DNA of 36,172 nucleotides from Actinomycetes bacterium (lineage in GTDB: Bacteria; Actinomycetota; Actinomycetes; Nanopelagicales; Nanopelagicaceae). The stretch is taken from contig JANXYY010000150.1 in NCBI GenBank assembly GCA_025355805.1, positions 1 through 36,172 of the forward strand. Direction: 5' to 3'. Both the position numbers and the translations under genes were made by a program. Below, one piece after another: positions 1-8,788 of this stretch; position 1 is the first letter of the stretch; each line of letters begins with the position of its first letter. Under the pieces are notes generated by a model. The model was not told the origin of the DNA, ran no database searches, and worked only from the letters and a program-made list of their open reading frames with translations.

Positions 1-47
1 TTACGCCCGATTCGGCCAAAACCATTTATTCCAACCTTGATAGTCAC
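1..47 (-). CDS. gap: Glyceraldehyde-3-phosphate dehydrogenase, N-terminal fragment (cut by window edge)
   Basis: Only the first 15 codons are in the window; the gene continues beyond base 1. Reading leftwards from a GTG at 47, the translation is M-T-I-K-V-G-I-N-G-F-G-R-I-G-R. This is the conserved start of the NAD-binding Rossmann fold of GAPDH (motif GINGFGRIGR), which oxidises glyceraldehyde-3-phosphate in glycolysis. A good Shine-Dalgarno AAGGAG (54-59) lies six bases upstream of the GTG, so this gene is leadered, unlike many neighbours. It follows whiA in the same direction with a 179-base gap, which suggests its own promoter. A whiA-gap order is common in actinobacteria. The fragment is too short to distinguish NAD- from NADP-dependent forms. 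Confidence 0.9.
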   Translation of the reverse strand, partial: MTIKVGINGFGRIGR

Positions 48-226
48 GAAATTCTCCTTGAATCCTCGACTCCTTCGCTAACGGCGAAGGCCACCCGCCG
101 ATGCGGATTACCACTTCTTCGGGGTACTTAGAACTTTATCACCGATGACTTTTACCCTCAGAGAATCGAACTGCTAGATATGTCACTCATGGCCAGAGCC
201 GGGGTAGGTGATAAACGTTAGGTCTT
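48..226. other. whiA-gap intergenic region with two inverted repeats
   Basis: This 179-base gap holds two structures. A perfect 7-bp hairpin, CCTTCGC (72-78) and GCGAAGG (84-90) with a five-base loop, sits just upstream of the gap ribosome binding site. It has no T-tract, so it is not a standard terminator. A pair of perfect 9-base arms, TTTATCACC (135-143) and GGTGATAAA (207-215), lies 63 bases apart. I could not find a convincing -35/-10 pair for gap; TAAAGT on the minus strand at 133-138 is a weak -10 candidate. No coding frame is supported here. Confidence 0.5.
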
Positions 227-1204
227 TTAGGTGAGCATTTCTGGCGTCAATCCCGCCTCAGTGTCCGGGATGCCAAAATCTGACGCTTTTTTATCCGCCA
301 TCGCCAACAGCCGCCGGATGCGACCTGCCACGGCATCTTTAGTCATTGGAGGCGTCGCCAAGGAACCGAGTTCTTCGAGGCTAGCTTGGCCATGCTCAAT
401 CCTTAGGTCACCCGCCTGGCGTAGATGATCAGGAACCTCATCGCCGAGAATCTCCAGGGCACGTGCGACTCGTGCCGAAGCCGCGACGGCGGCTCTGGCC
501 GAGCGTCGGAGGTTGGCGTCGTCGAAATTTGCCAATCGGTTTGCAGTGGCTCGAACTTCGCGTCGCATTCGACGCTCTTCCCAGGCGAGAACGCTCTGGT
601 GGGCGCCCAACCGGGTTAAGAGAGCCGAAATAGCGTCTCCATCGCGAACCACAACTCGATCAATCCCTCGGACTTCGCGGGCCTTAGCGGGAATTCCCAG
701 CCGCCTAGCCGCACCAACCAGCGCTAATGCTGCTTCCGGTCCCGGACAGGTGATTTCAAGGGCGGAAGATCGCCCTGGTTCGGTTAGTGAGCCATGCGCC
801 AGGAATGCTCCACGCCAAGCCGCCTCGGCATCACAGAGGGCCGCTGAAACCACCTGCGGTGGTAGACCTCGGACCGGTCGCCCACGACTATCGATAAGTC
901 CAGTCTGACGAGCAAGTGCTTGACCGTCGTTGGCGGAACGCACCACGTATCGACTGCCTTTTCTCAAGCCACCGGGCGCCACGACAGCTAATTCAGTTTC
1001 TTGGCCGAAAACATCTGTGATGTCTTTTCGCAACCGTCTAGCTGCGATCGCAGTATCCAACTCGGCCTCTACTACAATCTTGCCGCTCACAAGGTGCAGG
1101 CCCCCAGCAAAGCGTAATAGGGAAGATACCTCGGCTTTTCGGCAACAAGATTTTGTGATTGTGAGGCGTGAGAGTTCATCCTTCACTGCTGCAGTCATTG
1201 CCAT
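227..1204 (-). CDS. whiA: WhiA family DNA-binding regulator
   Basis: The 325-residue protein matches WhiA over its full usual length (about 325-330). The N-terminus is [14 protein letters not shown], followed by the [19 protein letters not shown] region and the LAGLIDADG-like core ([19 protein letters not shown], then [20 protein letters not shown]). A C-terminal helix-turn-helix is near residues 275-305 ([26 protein letters not shown]). WhiA is a transcription regulator tied to sporulation septation in Streptomyces and to cell division in non-sporulating Gram-positives. The endonuclease fold is thought to be inactive. It lies 12 bases after yvcK, so the two are very likely co-transcribed. 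The ATG at 1204 was chosen because the N-terminus aligns with the family; the ATG two codons later is an alternative. Confidence 0.97.
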   Translation of the reverse strand: MAMTAAVKDELSRLTITKSCCRKAEVSSLLRFAGGLHLVSGKIVVEAELDTAIAARRLRKDITDVFGQETELAVVAPGGLRKGSRYVVRSANDGQALARQTGLIDSRGRPVRGLPPQVVSAALCDAEAAWRGAFLAHGSLTEPGRSSALEITCPGPEAALALVGAARRLGIPAKAREVRGIDRVVVRDGDAISALLTRLGAHQSVLAWEERRMRREVRATANRLANFDDANLRRSARAAVAASARVARALEILGDEVPDHLRQAGDLRIEHGQASLEELGSLATPPMTKDAVAGRIRRLLAMADKKASDFGIPDTEAGLTPEMLT

Positions 1205-1216
1205 GTGCGCATCATT

Positions 1217-2197
1217 TCAGGCCTGGCCATCAAAAACATCTTTTAGAGCCCTTGCCAGCTTCGTCGGATCGTGATGCACGGAATCAAGCCCGTCGACGAG
1301 ATCAGCAATAATCACTCGTGCCCCAAGATCCCCCGCAACCTCAATAAGACGTCGATGGTTTGAAACTGTCGTCGGATCGGCCATAACTACATCCAAGCGC
1401 AATCCGGGGGCGTGTGCGGCCAAAAGTGCTAAGTGATCTTCAGGGGGCTGTCCGCCAGCCTCATCAACTGGAATAATTGTGGGTCGTGCATCAAGATTTA
1501 CCAAGACAATTTTTTTAGCCTTGCTTGCGATCAACGCATCTCGTTGAGCTGGAACGAGTAGGTGCGGTAATACTGACGAATACCAAGAACCAGGTCCAAT
1601 CGTGATCCAATCGGCAGCCAAAATAGCCGAAATTGATTCGGGCCGAGCAGGAGGATCTGGTGGATACAGCGAAAGTTCGAGCACTCTACCTTTAGCCGTG
1701 GCTACCGCTACTTGCCCACGAATCTCCTCCACCTGCATCGACTTCGGATCTTGAACTCGGGCACAAATTTCAAGCGGGACGGCAGCCATTGGCAATACCC
1801 GACCGACGACTCGCAGCAATTCGGCAACGCGATCAAGTCCGATCACCCAGTCGCCATGCATTTCCCATAAAGCTGCAAGGAGGAGATTGCCAAGTGCATG
1901 CCCCGCAACTTCCCCTTCACCGCCAAATCGATGTTGCACCACATCGGCCCATCCGTTGCCCCAGAGATCATCGGCACAGAGTGCAGCAAGGGCCATTCGC
2001 AAATCGCCGGGCGGCAAAATTCCGAATTCCGCGCGCAAACGTCCGCTTGAGCCCCCATCGTCGGAGACAGTAACAATTGCGGTGATTCGTGGAGTGATAT
2101 TTCGCAATGCTGCAAGCGTCGCCGCCAGTCCATGCCCACCGCCGAGAGCAACTACTGTCGCTCCGTGCTCGTATTCATACGTTGGTGGAAGAGTCAT
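1217..2197 (-). CDS. yvcK: YvcK/CofD-like gluconeogenesis factor
   Basis: The 326-residue protein has the CofD-like fold. A glycine-rich nucleotide-binding loop VVALGGGHGLAATLAALR is near residues 15-32, followed by the family signature TVSDDGGSSGRLR near 42-54. Later blocks include PPGDLRMALAAL and the GPGSWYSSVLPHLLVP motif. YvcK binds UDP-sugars and influences carbon metabolism and peptidoglycan synthesis in Bacillus and mycobacteria (CuvA). Its start codon overlaps the rapZ stop in an ATGA arrangement (2194-2197), implying translational coupling. The rapZ-yvcK-whiA trio is conserved across Gram-positives. It is not a lactyl-phosphate transferase, as no F420 genes are nearby. Confidence 0.95.
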   Translation of the reverse strand: MTLPPTYEYEHGATVVALGGGHGLAATLAALRNITPRITAIVTVSDDGGSSGRLRAEFGILPPGDLRMALAALCADDLWGNGWADVVQHRFGGEGEVAGHALGNLLLAALWEMHGDWVIGLDRVAELLRVVGRVLPMAAVPLEICARVQDPKSMQVEEIRGQVAVATAKGRVLELSLYPPDPPARPESISAILAADWITIGPGSWYSSVLPHLLVPAQRDALIASKAKKIVLVNLDARPTIIPVDEAGGQPPEDHLALLAAHAPGLRLDVVMADPTTVSNHRRLIEVAGDLGARVIIADLVDGLDSVHHDPTKLARALKDVFDGQA

Positions 2198-3084
2198 TCG
2201 CGGCCAACGTCTCGATGAACCGCTGTCGCCTCAATCCCTTCATCGCGTAATCGACTCGCCAGACTTTCGGCAACGGCTACGCTCCGATGTTTACCGCCGG
2301 TACAACCGATGGAGAGCGTCAAGTATTTTTTACCTTCGCGTTCGTAACTCGGTGCCAGGCGGGCGAAGATTTTCGCGTAACCGTCGATGAATTCACCCAC
2401 GCCATCGGCCGCGAGGACGAAATTACTCACCTCCTCATCCAACCCTGTCTTCGGTTGAAGTTCAGGAATCCAGTGTGGATTCGGGATGAATCGTGCGTCG
2501 ATCAAGAAATCGGAGTCGTAGGGCAATCCGTATTTGAAACCAAATGACAAAACTGTTACCCGCAGTTGCTTGACCTCAGCTCCGCCGAAGACGCGCTCAA
2601 CTTTTTCCTTGAGCTGGTGAACATTAAGACCGGTCGTGTCGATCAACACGTCCGCTTCACCGCGTAGATCTTTCAGGAGTGCTCGTTCGCTCGCGATACC
2701 GTCAAGAATTCGTCCCGTGCCTTGCAAAGGGTGCGGTCTACGTGTTGATTCAAATCTTCGCACGAGTTCTTCGTCATCGGCTTCGAGGAAAGCAATCTGA
2801 CAAGCAATTCCGATCGCCTTTAAACTGTCAAGCGAGGAACGCAACTCGGTAAAAAACTCGCCGCCACGAACGTCAATGACTACCGCGATTCGATTAGGGC
2901 CTCCAGACTCGGCTCGCGCCGCCAGCGCTGCTAGTTCTCCGAGAAGAGTCGGCGGCAAGTTGTCGACGACATACCAGCCCAAATCTTCGAGAGCGTGAGA
3001 GCAAGTACTGCGCCCCGCACCAGACATTCCGGTCACCACAACTATTTGTGGAGCGGCAATTGGCGTCCTCGTGGAATACTCCAT
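2194..3084 (-). CDS. rapZ: RapZ family RNase adapter / nucleotide-binding protein
   Basis: The 296-residue protein starts with a P-loop at residues 19-27 (GMSGAGRST; Arg replaces the usual Walker lysine). It has the DVRGGEFF block, the RRPHPL region, and the C-terminal RapZ domain with SFGFKYGLPYDSDFLIDARF and the IGCTGGKHRSVAVAE motif, ending HRDVGRE. In E. coli RapZ binds GlcN6P-related signals and small RNAs. The role in actinobacteria is not established, so the function is by family only. The gene sits 14 bases after uvrC. A TATTCT hexamer seven bases before the ATG (3092-3097) could give it its own leaderless transcript in addition to uvrC read-through. Confidence 0.95.
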   Translation of the reverse strand: MEYSTRTPIAAPQIVVVTGMSGAGRSTCSHALEDLGWYVVDNLPPTLLGELAALAARAESGGPNRIAVVIDVRGGEFFTELRSSLDSLKAIGIACQIAFLEADDEELVRRFESTRRPHPLQGTGRILDGIASERALLKDLRGEADVLIDTTGLNVHQLKEKVERVFGGAEVKQLRVTVLSFGFKYGLPYDSDFLIDARFIPNPHWIPELQPKTGLDEEVSNFVLAADGVGEFIDGYAKIFARLAPSYEREGKKYLTLSIGCTGGKHRSVAVAESLASRLRDEGIEATAVHRDVGRE

Positions 3085-3091
3085 GTACCAA

Positions 3092-3097
3092 AGAATA
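3092..3097 (-). promoter_or_regulatory. -10-like hexamer for rapZ
   Basis: TATTCT on the minus strand is followed by seven bases (TTGGTAC) and then the rapZ ATG at 3084. There is no Shine-Dalgarno site. The spacing fits a leaderless start. A -35 is not evident. Part of the uvrC-rapZ junction lies between the hexamer and the uvrC stop. Confidence 0.4.
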
Positions 3098-3098
3098 G

Positions 3099-5036
3099 TT
3101 ACTCAGCGGGAAGAATTTCCCCAGTAGTGGGATCGATCTTTTCGCCAACCAGGCTTCCAGCGAGCGCAGCGTGTATGGTCGCTGCAATCTTGACCCCAAT
3201 TCCAGGTAATGACGCAATCTCTTCTTGGCTGGCTCCAGCCAGGGTGCGTAAAGAACCAAAATGTGCGATTAAAGCCAGGCGTCGGCTTTCACCGAGTCCA
3301 ACGATTTGATCCAGAGCCGAATCCAACATCGCCTTTGAACGCTTTGAGCGGTGATAAGTGATTGCGAATCGATGCGCTTCGTCTCTGATCCGTTGTAACA
3401 GATAGAGAGCCTCACTGTTTCGGGGCAGCAAGACTGGGTCCGCTTCGTAGGGACGCCAGAGTTCTTCAAGACGCTTGGCTAGTCCGACCACTGAGATCTC
3501 TTCACCCGCCTCTTTGATCGCTTCCGCTGCGGCATTCACTTGCGGTGCACCACCATCGACCACGATCAACTGCGGAGGGTAGGCAAATCTGCGGACGGTT
3601 CCGCCGGCCTCGACTTCCTCGGAGATGCTTGCCGCGGATTCGCGATCAATTTTCAGTCGAACCAAACGTCGAGCAATCACCTGCTTCATCGCCCGAGCAT
3701 CGTCGGGACCGCGCACTTGATCACCGACCAAGGCGATCGCGAATCTTCGATATTCGGCTTTTCTGGCCAAACCATCTTCGAAAACCACCATGGACGCCAC
3801 CATCTCGGTCCCTTGCAAATTCGAAATGTCAAAACATTCAATGCGAAGCGGAACGTCCTCAATTGAAAGAGCCTCCTGAATTTCAGCCAAGGCTTTACTT
3901 CGCGTTGATAAATCACTCGACCTGCGCAATCGGTGTCGAGCCAGTGCCTCGCGCGCATTCGCCGACACGGTCTCCATCAATGCGAATTTATCTCCGCGTT
4001 GAGGGACCCGAATCTCCACCTTGCTTTCGCGTTTTGCAGATATCCAGGTCTCGAGAAGTTGACGGTTATCGGGGTCGTTCGAGACCAAGATCTGTTTAGG
4101 GCACTCCTGCTCGCCACCATATGTCTCGGTTATCACGCGTTCCATCAGACCCGAGATACCCATTGCTTCGCTGCGCTCGACAATCCGAGTTCGTTCACCA
4201 CGAACCCGCCCACTACGAACAGAGAAGATCGTAAATGCCATTTCTAGGTCGTCGCCTGAAGCGGCGATGAAGTCCGCGTCGGTCTTATCCGGCAGAACAA
4301 CAGCACTAGATTCGAGCGCGCGATTCAGCGCCGTGATGTTGTCCCGAATTCGGCCAGCCTTTTCGTAATCTAATTCCTGGGCAGCCTCGCTCATCTGTTT
4401 TTCGAGTATTCGTAGGTGACGGGTAGGGTCACTGTTGAAAAATGAAATGAACTCGCCAACTAACGCTCGATGATCATCGACGGAAATCGCCCCAACACAC
4501 GGCGCCGCACATTTTCCGATATGCCCTAGCAGACAGGGTCGCCCAATTTGGGTGGCTCGCCGGAAGGTGCCGGAAGTGCAAGATCGAATCGGGAAAATAC
4601 GTAAAATTGCATCAAGTGTGTTTCGGATCGCCCAGGCGTGGGTATATGGACCGAAGTAACGAACTCCCTTACCCTTAGGTGCTCTCGTCACGTAGACACG
4701 CGGAACTTCTTCACCCACTGAAACCGCCAGGTAGGGATAGGACTTATCGTCACGAAATCGAATATTAAATCTGGGTTCTTCACTTTTTATCCAGGTGTAT
4801 TCGAGCTGCAGCGCTTCTACTTCATTGGCAACAACCGTCCAATCAACTGAAGTGGCCGCCTCCACCATTGCCTCTGTTCGTGGATGAAGGCCTTCTTGAA
4901 AATACGAAGAGAGACGAGCACGTAGATTCTTTGCCTTACCCACATAAATCACACGCCCGTACGCATCCTTAAAGCGGTAAACGCCAGGTGCTAATGGGAT
5001 GCTCCCTGGTGTTGGGCGATAATCACGCGGCGCCAT
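3099..5036 (-). CDS. uvrC: Excinuclease ABC subunit C
   Basis: The 645-residue protein has the full UvrC architecture. The GIY-YIG nuclease domain is at about residues 15-95 (GVYRFKDAYGRVIYVGKAKN), which makes the 3' incision. A UVR (UvrB-interacting) domain is near 205-240 (EAAQELDYEKAGRIRD). An RNase H-like domain makes the 5' incision (acidic motif IECFDISNLQGTE and VVDGGAPQVNAA). A C-terminal helix-hairpin-helix pair follows (IVGLGESRRLALIAHFGSLRTL and IASLPGIGVKIA). It works with UvrA and UvrB in nucleotide excision repair. Only six bases separate the uvrA stop from its ATG, so it is co-transcribed with uvrA and probably relies on coupling, as no Shine-Dalgarno fits. Confidence 0.98.
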   Translation of the reverse strand: MAPRDYRPTPGSIPLAPGVYRFKDAYGRVIYVGKAKNLRARLSSYFQEGLHPRTEAMVEAATSVDWTVVANEVEALQLEYTWIKSEEPRFNIRFRDDKSYPYLAVSVGEEVPRVYVTRAPKGKGVRYFGPYTHAWAIRNTLDAILRIFPIRSCTSGTFRRATQIGRPCLLGHIGKCAAPCVGAISVDDHRALVGEFISFFNSDPTRHLRILEKQMSEAAQELDYEKAGRIRDNITALNRALESSAVVLPDKTDADFIAASGDDLEMAFTIFSVRSGRVRGERTRIVERSEAMGISGLMERVITETYGGEQECPKQILVSNDPDNRQLLETWISAKRESKVEIRVPQRGDKFALMETVSANAREALARHRLRRSSDLSTRSKALAEIQEALSIEDVPLRIECFDISNLQGTEMVASMVVFEDGLARKAEYRRFAIALVGDQVRGPDDARAMKQVIARRLVRLKIDRESAASISEEVEAGGTVRRFAYPPQLIVVDGGAPQVNAAAEAIKEAGEEISVVGLAKRLEELWRPYEADPVLLPRNSEALYLLQRIRDEAHRFAITYHRSKRSKAMLDSALDQIVGLGESRRLALIAHFGSLRTLAGASQEEIASLPGIGVKIAATIHAALAGSLVGEKIDPTTGEILPAE

Positions 5037-5042
5037 CCCGAT

Positions 5043-7877
5043 CTACTTAAGGGCTTCGGCCAAGAACTTGCCAGTATGGCTAGCTTTCACTTTGGCCACC
5101 GTCTCCGGAGTGCCCGTAGCCACAACCGTGCCACCACCTCCGCCGCCTTCAGGACCTAAGTCGATCACCCAGTCAGCGCATTTTATAACGTCAAGATTAT
5201 GTTCGATAACAACAACCGTATTTCCATTTTCGACGAGTCGAGTCAACACCCCAAGGAGTTTTTTTGTATCTTCAAAATGCAAACCAGTGGTGGGCTCGTC
5301 TAACACATAGAACGTCCTTCCAGTAGATCGACGCTGCAATTCAGAGGCCAACTTAACGCGCTGAGCTTCGCCACCGGAAAGCGTGGGAGCAGACTGTCCA
5401 AGCCGGACATAGCCGAGCCCGACTTCATTAAGGGTTTTTAAGTATCGAGAGATGGAAGGAACTGCCTGAAAAAATTCAAGCGCCGTTTCGATCGGCATAT
5501 CGAGCACATCGGAAATCGTCTTCCCTTTAAAATGGACTTCGAGAGTCTCTCGATTATATCTGGCACCGTGGCAAACTTCGCAAGGAACGTAGACATCGGG
5601 TAAGAAGTTCATTTCAATTTTAATCGTGCCGTCGCCACTACAGGATTCGCAGCGACCGCCCTTCACGTTGAAGGAGAAACGGCCCTGCAAATAACCCCGA
5701 ACCTTCGCTTCAGTTGTATCCGCAAACAATTTACGAACGTGATCAAATAGCCCGGTGTAGGTCGCTGGATTTGAGCGTGGCGTTCGTCCAATCGGTGACT
5801 GGTCGACGTGCACAACTTTATCCAGCAGATCGACGCCAGTGACGGTTCGGTGTCGTCCTGGAACCTGATGCGCACCATTCAACTTGTTCGCAAGGGCCAC
5901 ATAAAGAATGTCGTTTACTAACGTTGATTTCCCAGAACCACTTACTCCCGTAACGGCCACGAAGCACCCGAGCGGAAAAGCAACATCAATATTCTTTAAG
6001 TTGTTCTCTTTGGCGCCCTTCACCACCAATTGACGCTTTGGATCAATCGGACGTCGGATAGTGGGCATTTCGATCCGGCGACGCTTCGCCAAATAATCGC
6101 CTGTGATCGAATTGGGAGCTGATAGTAAATCTTCGAGAGATCCGGAGGAGACGACGTGTCCGCCGTGTTCGCCGGCGCCGGGTCCGATATCGACGATCCA
6201 ATCGGCTGTTCGGATCGTATCTTCGTCGTGCTCAACGACGATCAAGGTGTTACCAAGGTCGCGCAATCGCGTCAACGTCTCTATGAGGCGATGATTGTCA
6301 CGTTGATGAAGCCCGATACTCGGCTCATCCAAAACATAAAGCACCCCAACCAATCCCGAACCGATTTGAGTTGCCAAGCGAATGCGTTGCGCTTCGCCCC
6401 CAGACAGACTTCCAGCCGGCCGATCAAGGGAAAGATAATCGAGCCCCACATCAAGTAGAAACCCAAGGCGAGCATGTACTTCCTTGAGCACTCGTTCACC
6501 GATCTGGTGTTCGCGAGCACTGAGTTCGATGTCGGCGAGAAACGCGTTGGTCGCCGCGATTGGAAGCGCACAGATTTCAGCAATGTTTTTCCCGCCGAGA
6601 GTAACGGCAAGAACGACTGGTTTTAATCGCGCTCCTTTGCAAGCGGGACACGGGACCTCGCGCATATATGAGGCATACCGTTCACGACTCCACTCGCTCT
6701 CCGTCTCCGAGTGTTTGCGTTGGAGGAATGGAATGACTCCTTCAAATCCTGAAGTGTAGGAGCGAGTTCTGCCATATCGATTCCGGAATTTGACTTTAAC
6801 TTCAAACTCCCAGCCATTGAGAACAGCATCGCGCGCCCGTGCTGAAAGTTTTTTCCAGGGCATATCAAGCGAGAAACGCACTTCGGTTGATAGCGCTTCC
6901 AACAAATGTTCAAAATGCTCCACTCCTGCCCACGGTGCAATGGCTCCTTCATTAATCGAGGCCTGATCGTCTGGGACAACGAGCTCGGGGTCAACTTCGA
7001 GTTGATTGCCAATTCCAGCGCACTCAGGACAGGCACCGAATGGCGAGTTAAAAGAAAAAGAACGCGGCTCCAACTCCTCAAAGGAAAGTTCGCAATACAT
7101 GCAGGCTAGATGCTCACTAAAGGTTTTTTCGCGATCGGCATCATCCTCGGGCAAATCCACAAACTCGAGAACAACGACTCCAGATGCCAGTCCCAAAGCT
7201 GTCTCGATGGAATCAGTAAGACGTTGCTGAGCGCTCTTTTTCACTTCAAGCCGATCAATCACGATATCGATCGTGTGTTTCTCCTGCTTCTTCAACTTGG
7301 GAGGATCTTGTAATGAGATCACCTCGCCGTCCACTCGTGCACGAGAAAAACCCTTAAGCGAAAGATCGTGAAAGAGGTCAACGAATTCACCCTTGCGCGC
7401 CCGCACTACCGGCGCTAAAACCTGAAATCGGGTCTCAGCTTTAAGTGAAAGGATCTGATCGACTATTTGCTGCGGCGATTGGCGAGCCACCGGGCGCGCA
7501 CAGTTTGGACAGTGAGGTCGACCGGCTCGAGCAAAGAGCAAGCGAAGATAGTCGTACACCTCGGTAATCGTGCCGACAGTAGATCTCGGGTTTCGGTTCG
7601 TCGATTTCTGATCAATAGACACAGCGGGTGAGAGGCCCTCAATGAAATCCACGTCGGGTTTGTCCATCTGCCCGAGAAACTGTCGAGCATAGGCGCTTAG
7701 TGATTCAACATATCTCCGCTGTCCTTCCGCAAAAATTGTGTCAAATGCCAAACTAGATTTGCCGGAACCGGAAAGCCCTGTGAAGACAATCAACGCGTTT
7801 CGAGGCAGGTCAACGGAGACGTTTTTGAGGTTATGCTCGCGGGCGCCACGAATAATCAGGCGATCTCTAGTTTCCAT
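5043..7877 (-). CDS. uvrA: Excinuclease ABC subunit A
   Basis: The 944-residue protein is a damage-sensing ABC ATPase of usual length. It has two P-loops (GLSGSGKSS near residue 34; GVSGSGKST near 645), two ABC signatures ([26 protein letters not shown]) and Walker B regions ([20 protein letters not shown]). The cysteine pairs CPEC near 285 and CESC/CEVC near 735-765 are zinc-module residues. It is the first gene of the uvrA-uvrC-rapZ-yvcK-whiA run. TAGGCT at 7887-7892 ends nine bases before the ATG, so the mRNA probably has almost no leader. I see no LexA-type palindrome in the short region shared with the divergent gene. Confidence 0.98.
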   Translation of the reverse strand: METRDRLIIRGAREHNLKNVSVDLPRNALIVFTGLSGSGKSSLAFDTIFAEGQRRYVESLSAYARQFLGQMDKPDVDFIEGLSPAVSIDQKSTNRNPRSTVGTITEVYDYLRLLFARAGRPHCPNCARPVARQSPQQIVDQILSLKAETRFQVLAPVVRARKGEFVDLFHDLSLKGFSRARVDGEVISLQDPPKLKKQEKHTIDIVIDRLEVKKSAQQRLTDSIETALGLASGVVVLEFVDLPEDDADREKTFSEHLACMYCELSFEELEPRSFSFNSPFGACPECAGIGNQLEVDPELVVPDDQASINEGAIAPWAGVEHFEHLLEALSTEVRFSLDMPWKKLSARARDAVLNGWEFEVKVKFRNRYGRTRSYTSGFEGVIPFLQRKHSETESEWSRERYASYMREVPCPACKGARLKPVVLAVTLGGKNIAEICALPIAATNAFLADIELSAREHQIGERVLKEVHARLGFLLDVGLDYLSLDRPAGSLSGGEAQRIRLATQIGSGLVGVLYVLDEPSIGLHQRDNHRLIETLTRLRDLGNTLIVVEHDEDTIRTADWIVDIGPGAGEHGGHVVSSGSLEDLLSAPNSITGDYLAKRRRIEMPTIRRPIDPKRQLVVKGAKENNLKNIDVAFPLGCFVAVTGVSGSGKSTLVNDILYVALANKLNGAHQVPGRHRTVTGVDLLDKVVHVDQSPIGRTPRSNPATYTGLFDHVRKLFADTTEAKVRGYLQGRFSFNVKGGRCESCSGDGTIKIEMNFLPDVYVPCEVCHGARYNRETLEVHFKGKTISDVLDMPIETALEFFQAVPSISRYLKTLNEVGLGYVRLGQSAPTLSGGEAQRVKLASELQRRSTGRTFYVLDEPTTGLHFEDTKKLLGVLTRLVENGNTVVVIEHNLDVIKCADWVIDLGPEGGGGGGTVVATGTPETVAKVKASHTGKFLAEALK

Positions 7878-7886
7878 AGCGAGGTT

Positions 7887-7892
7887 AGCCTA
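7887..7892 (-). promoter_or_regulatory. -10 hexamer for uvrA
   Basis: TAGGCT on the minus strand, then nine bases (AACCTCGCT), then the uvrA ATG. Transcription starting six to eight bases downstream would leave a leader of one to three bases. No Shine-Dalgarno is present and no good -35 is visible. Confidence 0.5.
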
Positions 7893-7922
7893 TGAGATTA
7901 CGTCGGGACTTTCTTGCCGAGG

Positions 7923-7928
7923 TACGCT
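7923..7928 (+). promoter_or_regulatory. -10 hexamer for the MDMPI-family gene
   Basis: TACGCT is followed by exactly six bases (CAGGTC) and then ATG at 7935. This is the leaderless spacing. The identical TACGCT-N6-start arrangement is used by the MFS gene at 14977. Confidence 0.55.
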
Positions 7929-7934
7929 CAGGTC

Positions 7935-8630
7935 ATGCAAGGGACCCTGGTCGATGCCACCAGACGTTTCCTAACCGCAATATCGCCTCTCACAGATGAG
8001 CAGATGAGCGCGCCATCCAGGCTCCCCAACTGGAGGAGAAGCCACGTTGCGACGCATATTGCCCGAAACGCCGATGCAATGGTCAATCTCTGTGTTTGGG
8101 CGAGCACCGGAGTTCAATCCCCCATGTATCGATCTCAGGAGGAACGCGATTCGCAAATCGAATCGGGCGCGCGACGAAGCGCGAACCAGATCGTGACCGA
8201 TGTGTCGGAGAGCGCAGAACGTCTTGCGGTCGCGATCGAAGCTCTCTCCGATTCCGCCCTCGGATTCTTCATTCGTCGTGGCGCCGCGGCAGGTGGACCG
8301 CTCTCGCCTGCTAGTGACATCCCATGGATGCGTCAAAAAGAGGTCGAGATTCACCTCGTCGATCTTGATCTCGCTCCAACTTTTGCGGATACCCCTCTCG
8401 AATTTCTAACGGCGCTCCTCGCCGAGGAAGTTCCAAACTTCGATTCGCGCATGCTGGGCCTAACTCTCATAACAAAAGAAGGACCTGTGTTTAAAATCGG
8501 TGATGGAGTCCAGTGCATCACGGGTTCAATCGGTGATTTCACCGCGTGGCTGTTGGGCCGCTCGAAAGAAACTGAGATAGCGCGATTAAGTAGCGACGCC
8601 ATGCTTGCGGCTCCGCCAAGATGGCTCTAG
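7935..8630 (+). CDS. Maleylpyruvate isomerase family mycothiol-dependent protein
   Basis: A protein of 231 residues with an N-terminal MDMPI (DinB-like four-helix) domain. The metal-site region reads [22 protein letters not shown], and a second conserved block reads [16 protein letters not shown]. The end, APPRWL, resembles the PPWL ending of this family. Members use mycothiol, the actinobacterial thiol, for isomerase or detoxification reactions; the substrate here is unknown. I chose the ATG at 7935 over an in-frame TTG at 7914 because a -10 hexamer ends six bases before the ATG and would overlap the longer reading. It is divergent from uvrA, with 57 bases between start codons, and its stop overlaps the stop of the DUF5522 gene on the other strand by four bases. 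Confidence 0.82.
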   Translation: MQGTLVDATRRFLTAISPLTDEQMSAPSRLPNWRRSHVATHIARNADAMVNLCVWASTGVQSPMYRSQEERDSQIESGARRSANQIVTDVSESAERLAVAIEALSDSALGFFIRRGAAAGGPLSPASDIPWMRQKEVEIHLVDLDLAPTFADTPLEFLTALLAEEVPNFDSRMLGLTLITKEGPVFKIGDGVQCITGSIGDFTAWLLGRSKETEIARLSSDAMLAAPPRWL

Positions 8631-8788
8631 CGATACGGGCAATGACGGCAACCGCTGTCGCAGCAGGTTCCACGACTTAAATGATAAGCCGAAGTAAATA
8701 CAAATAGGCCGGATTCGGAATCTAGATATCCGTCCAAGCCCTGGGCTAACGCCTCCTCGTGCGTCGCGACTTCGCTCGTCCCTGTCAT
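8627..8788 (-). CDS. DUF5522-like cysteine-rich miniprotein (53 aa)
   Basis: A short frame of 53 residues starts at ATG 8788 and ends in TAG at 8627. Its core reads GYLDSESGLFVFTSAYHLSR and then [14 protein letters not shown]. This is the pattern of DUF5522 (VFT-x-x-YHL-x-RG-x-CC-x3-C-x2-CPY), whose four cysteines suggest metal binding. The function of the family is unknown to me. Its ATG overlaps the terC stop by one base (TAATG), so translation is probably coupled to terC in the coaE-uvrB-terC operon. Its stop overlaps the convergent MDMPI gene's stop in the four-base CTAG. It is small enough that automated callers may miss it. Confidence 0.85.
   Translation of the reverse strand: MTGTSEVATHEEALAQGLDGYLDSESGLFVFTSAYHLSRGTCCDSGCRHCPYR

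Noticed and set aside
72-90. Hairpin upstream of gap as a whiA terminator
   Set aside because: Perfect 7-bp stem but no T-tract on the minus strand and it lies next to the gap ribosome binding site, so it is not a normal terminator.
5043-7877. uvrA as a drug-resistance UvrA2 or DrrA-type paralogue
   Set aside because: Full length, both zinc modules intact and linked to uvrC, so it is the true excision repair UvrA.
7878-7934. LexA/SOS box upstream of uvrA
   Set aside because: No GAAC-N4-GTTC-like palindrome is present in the short intergenic region; likewise none was seen before uvrB.
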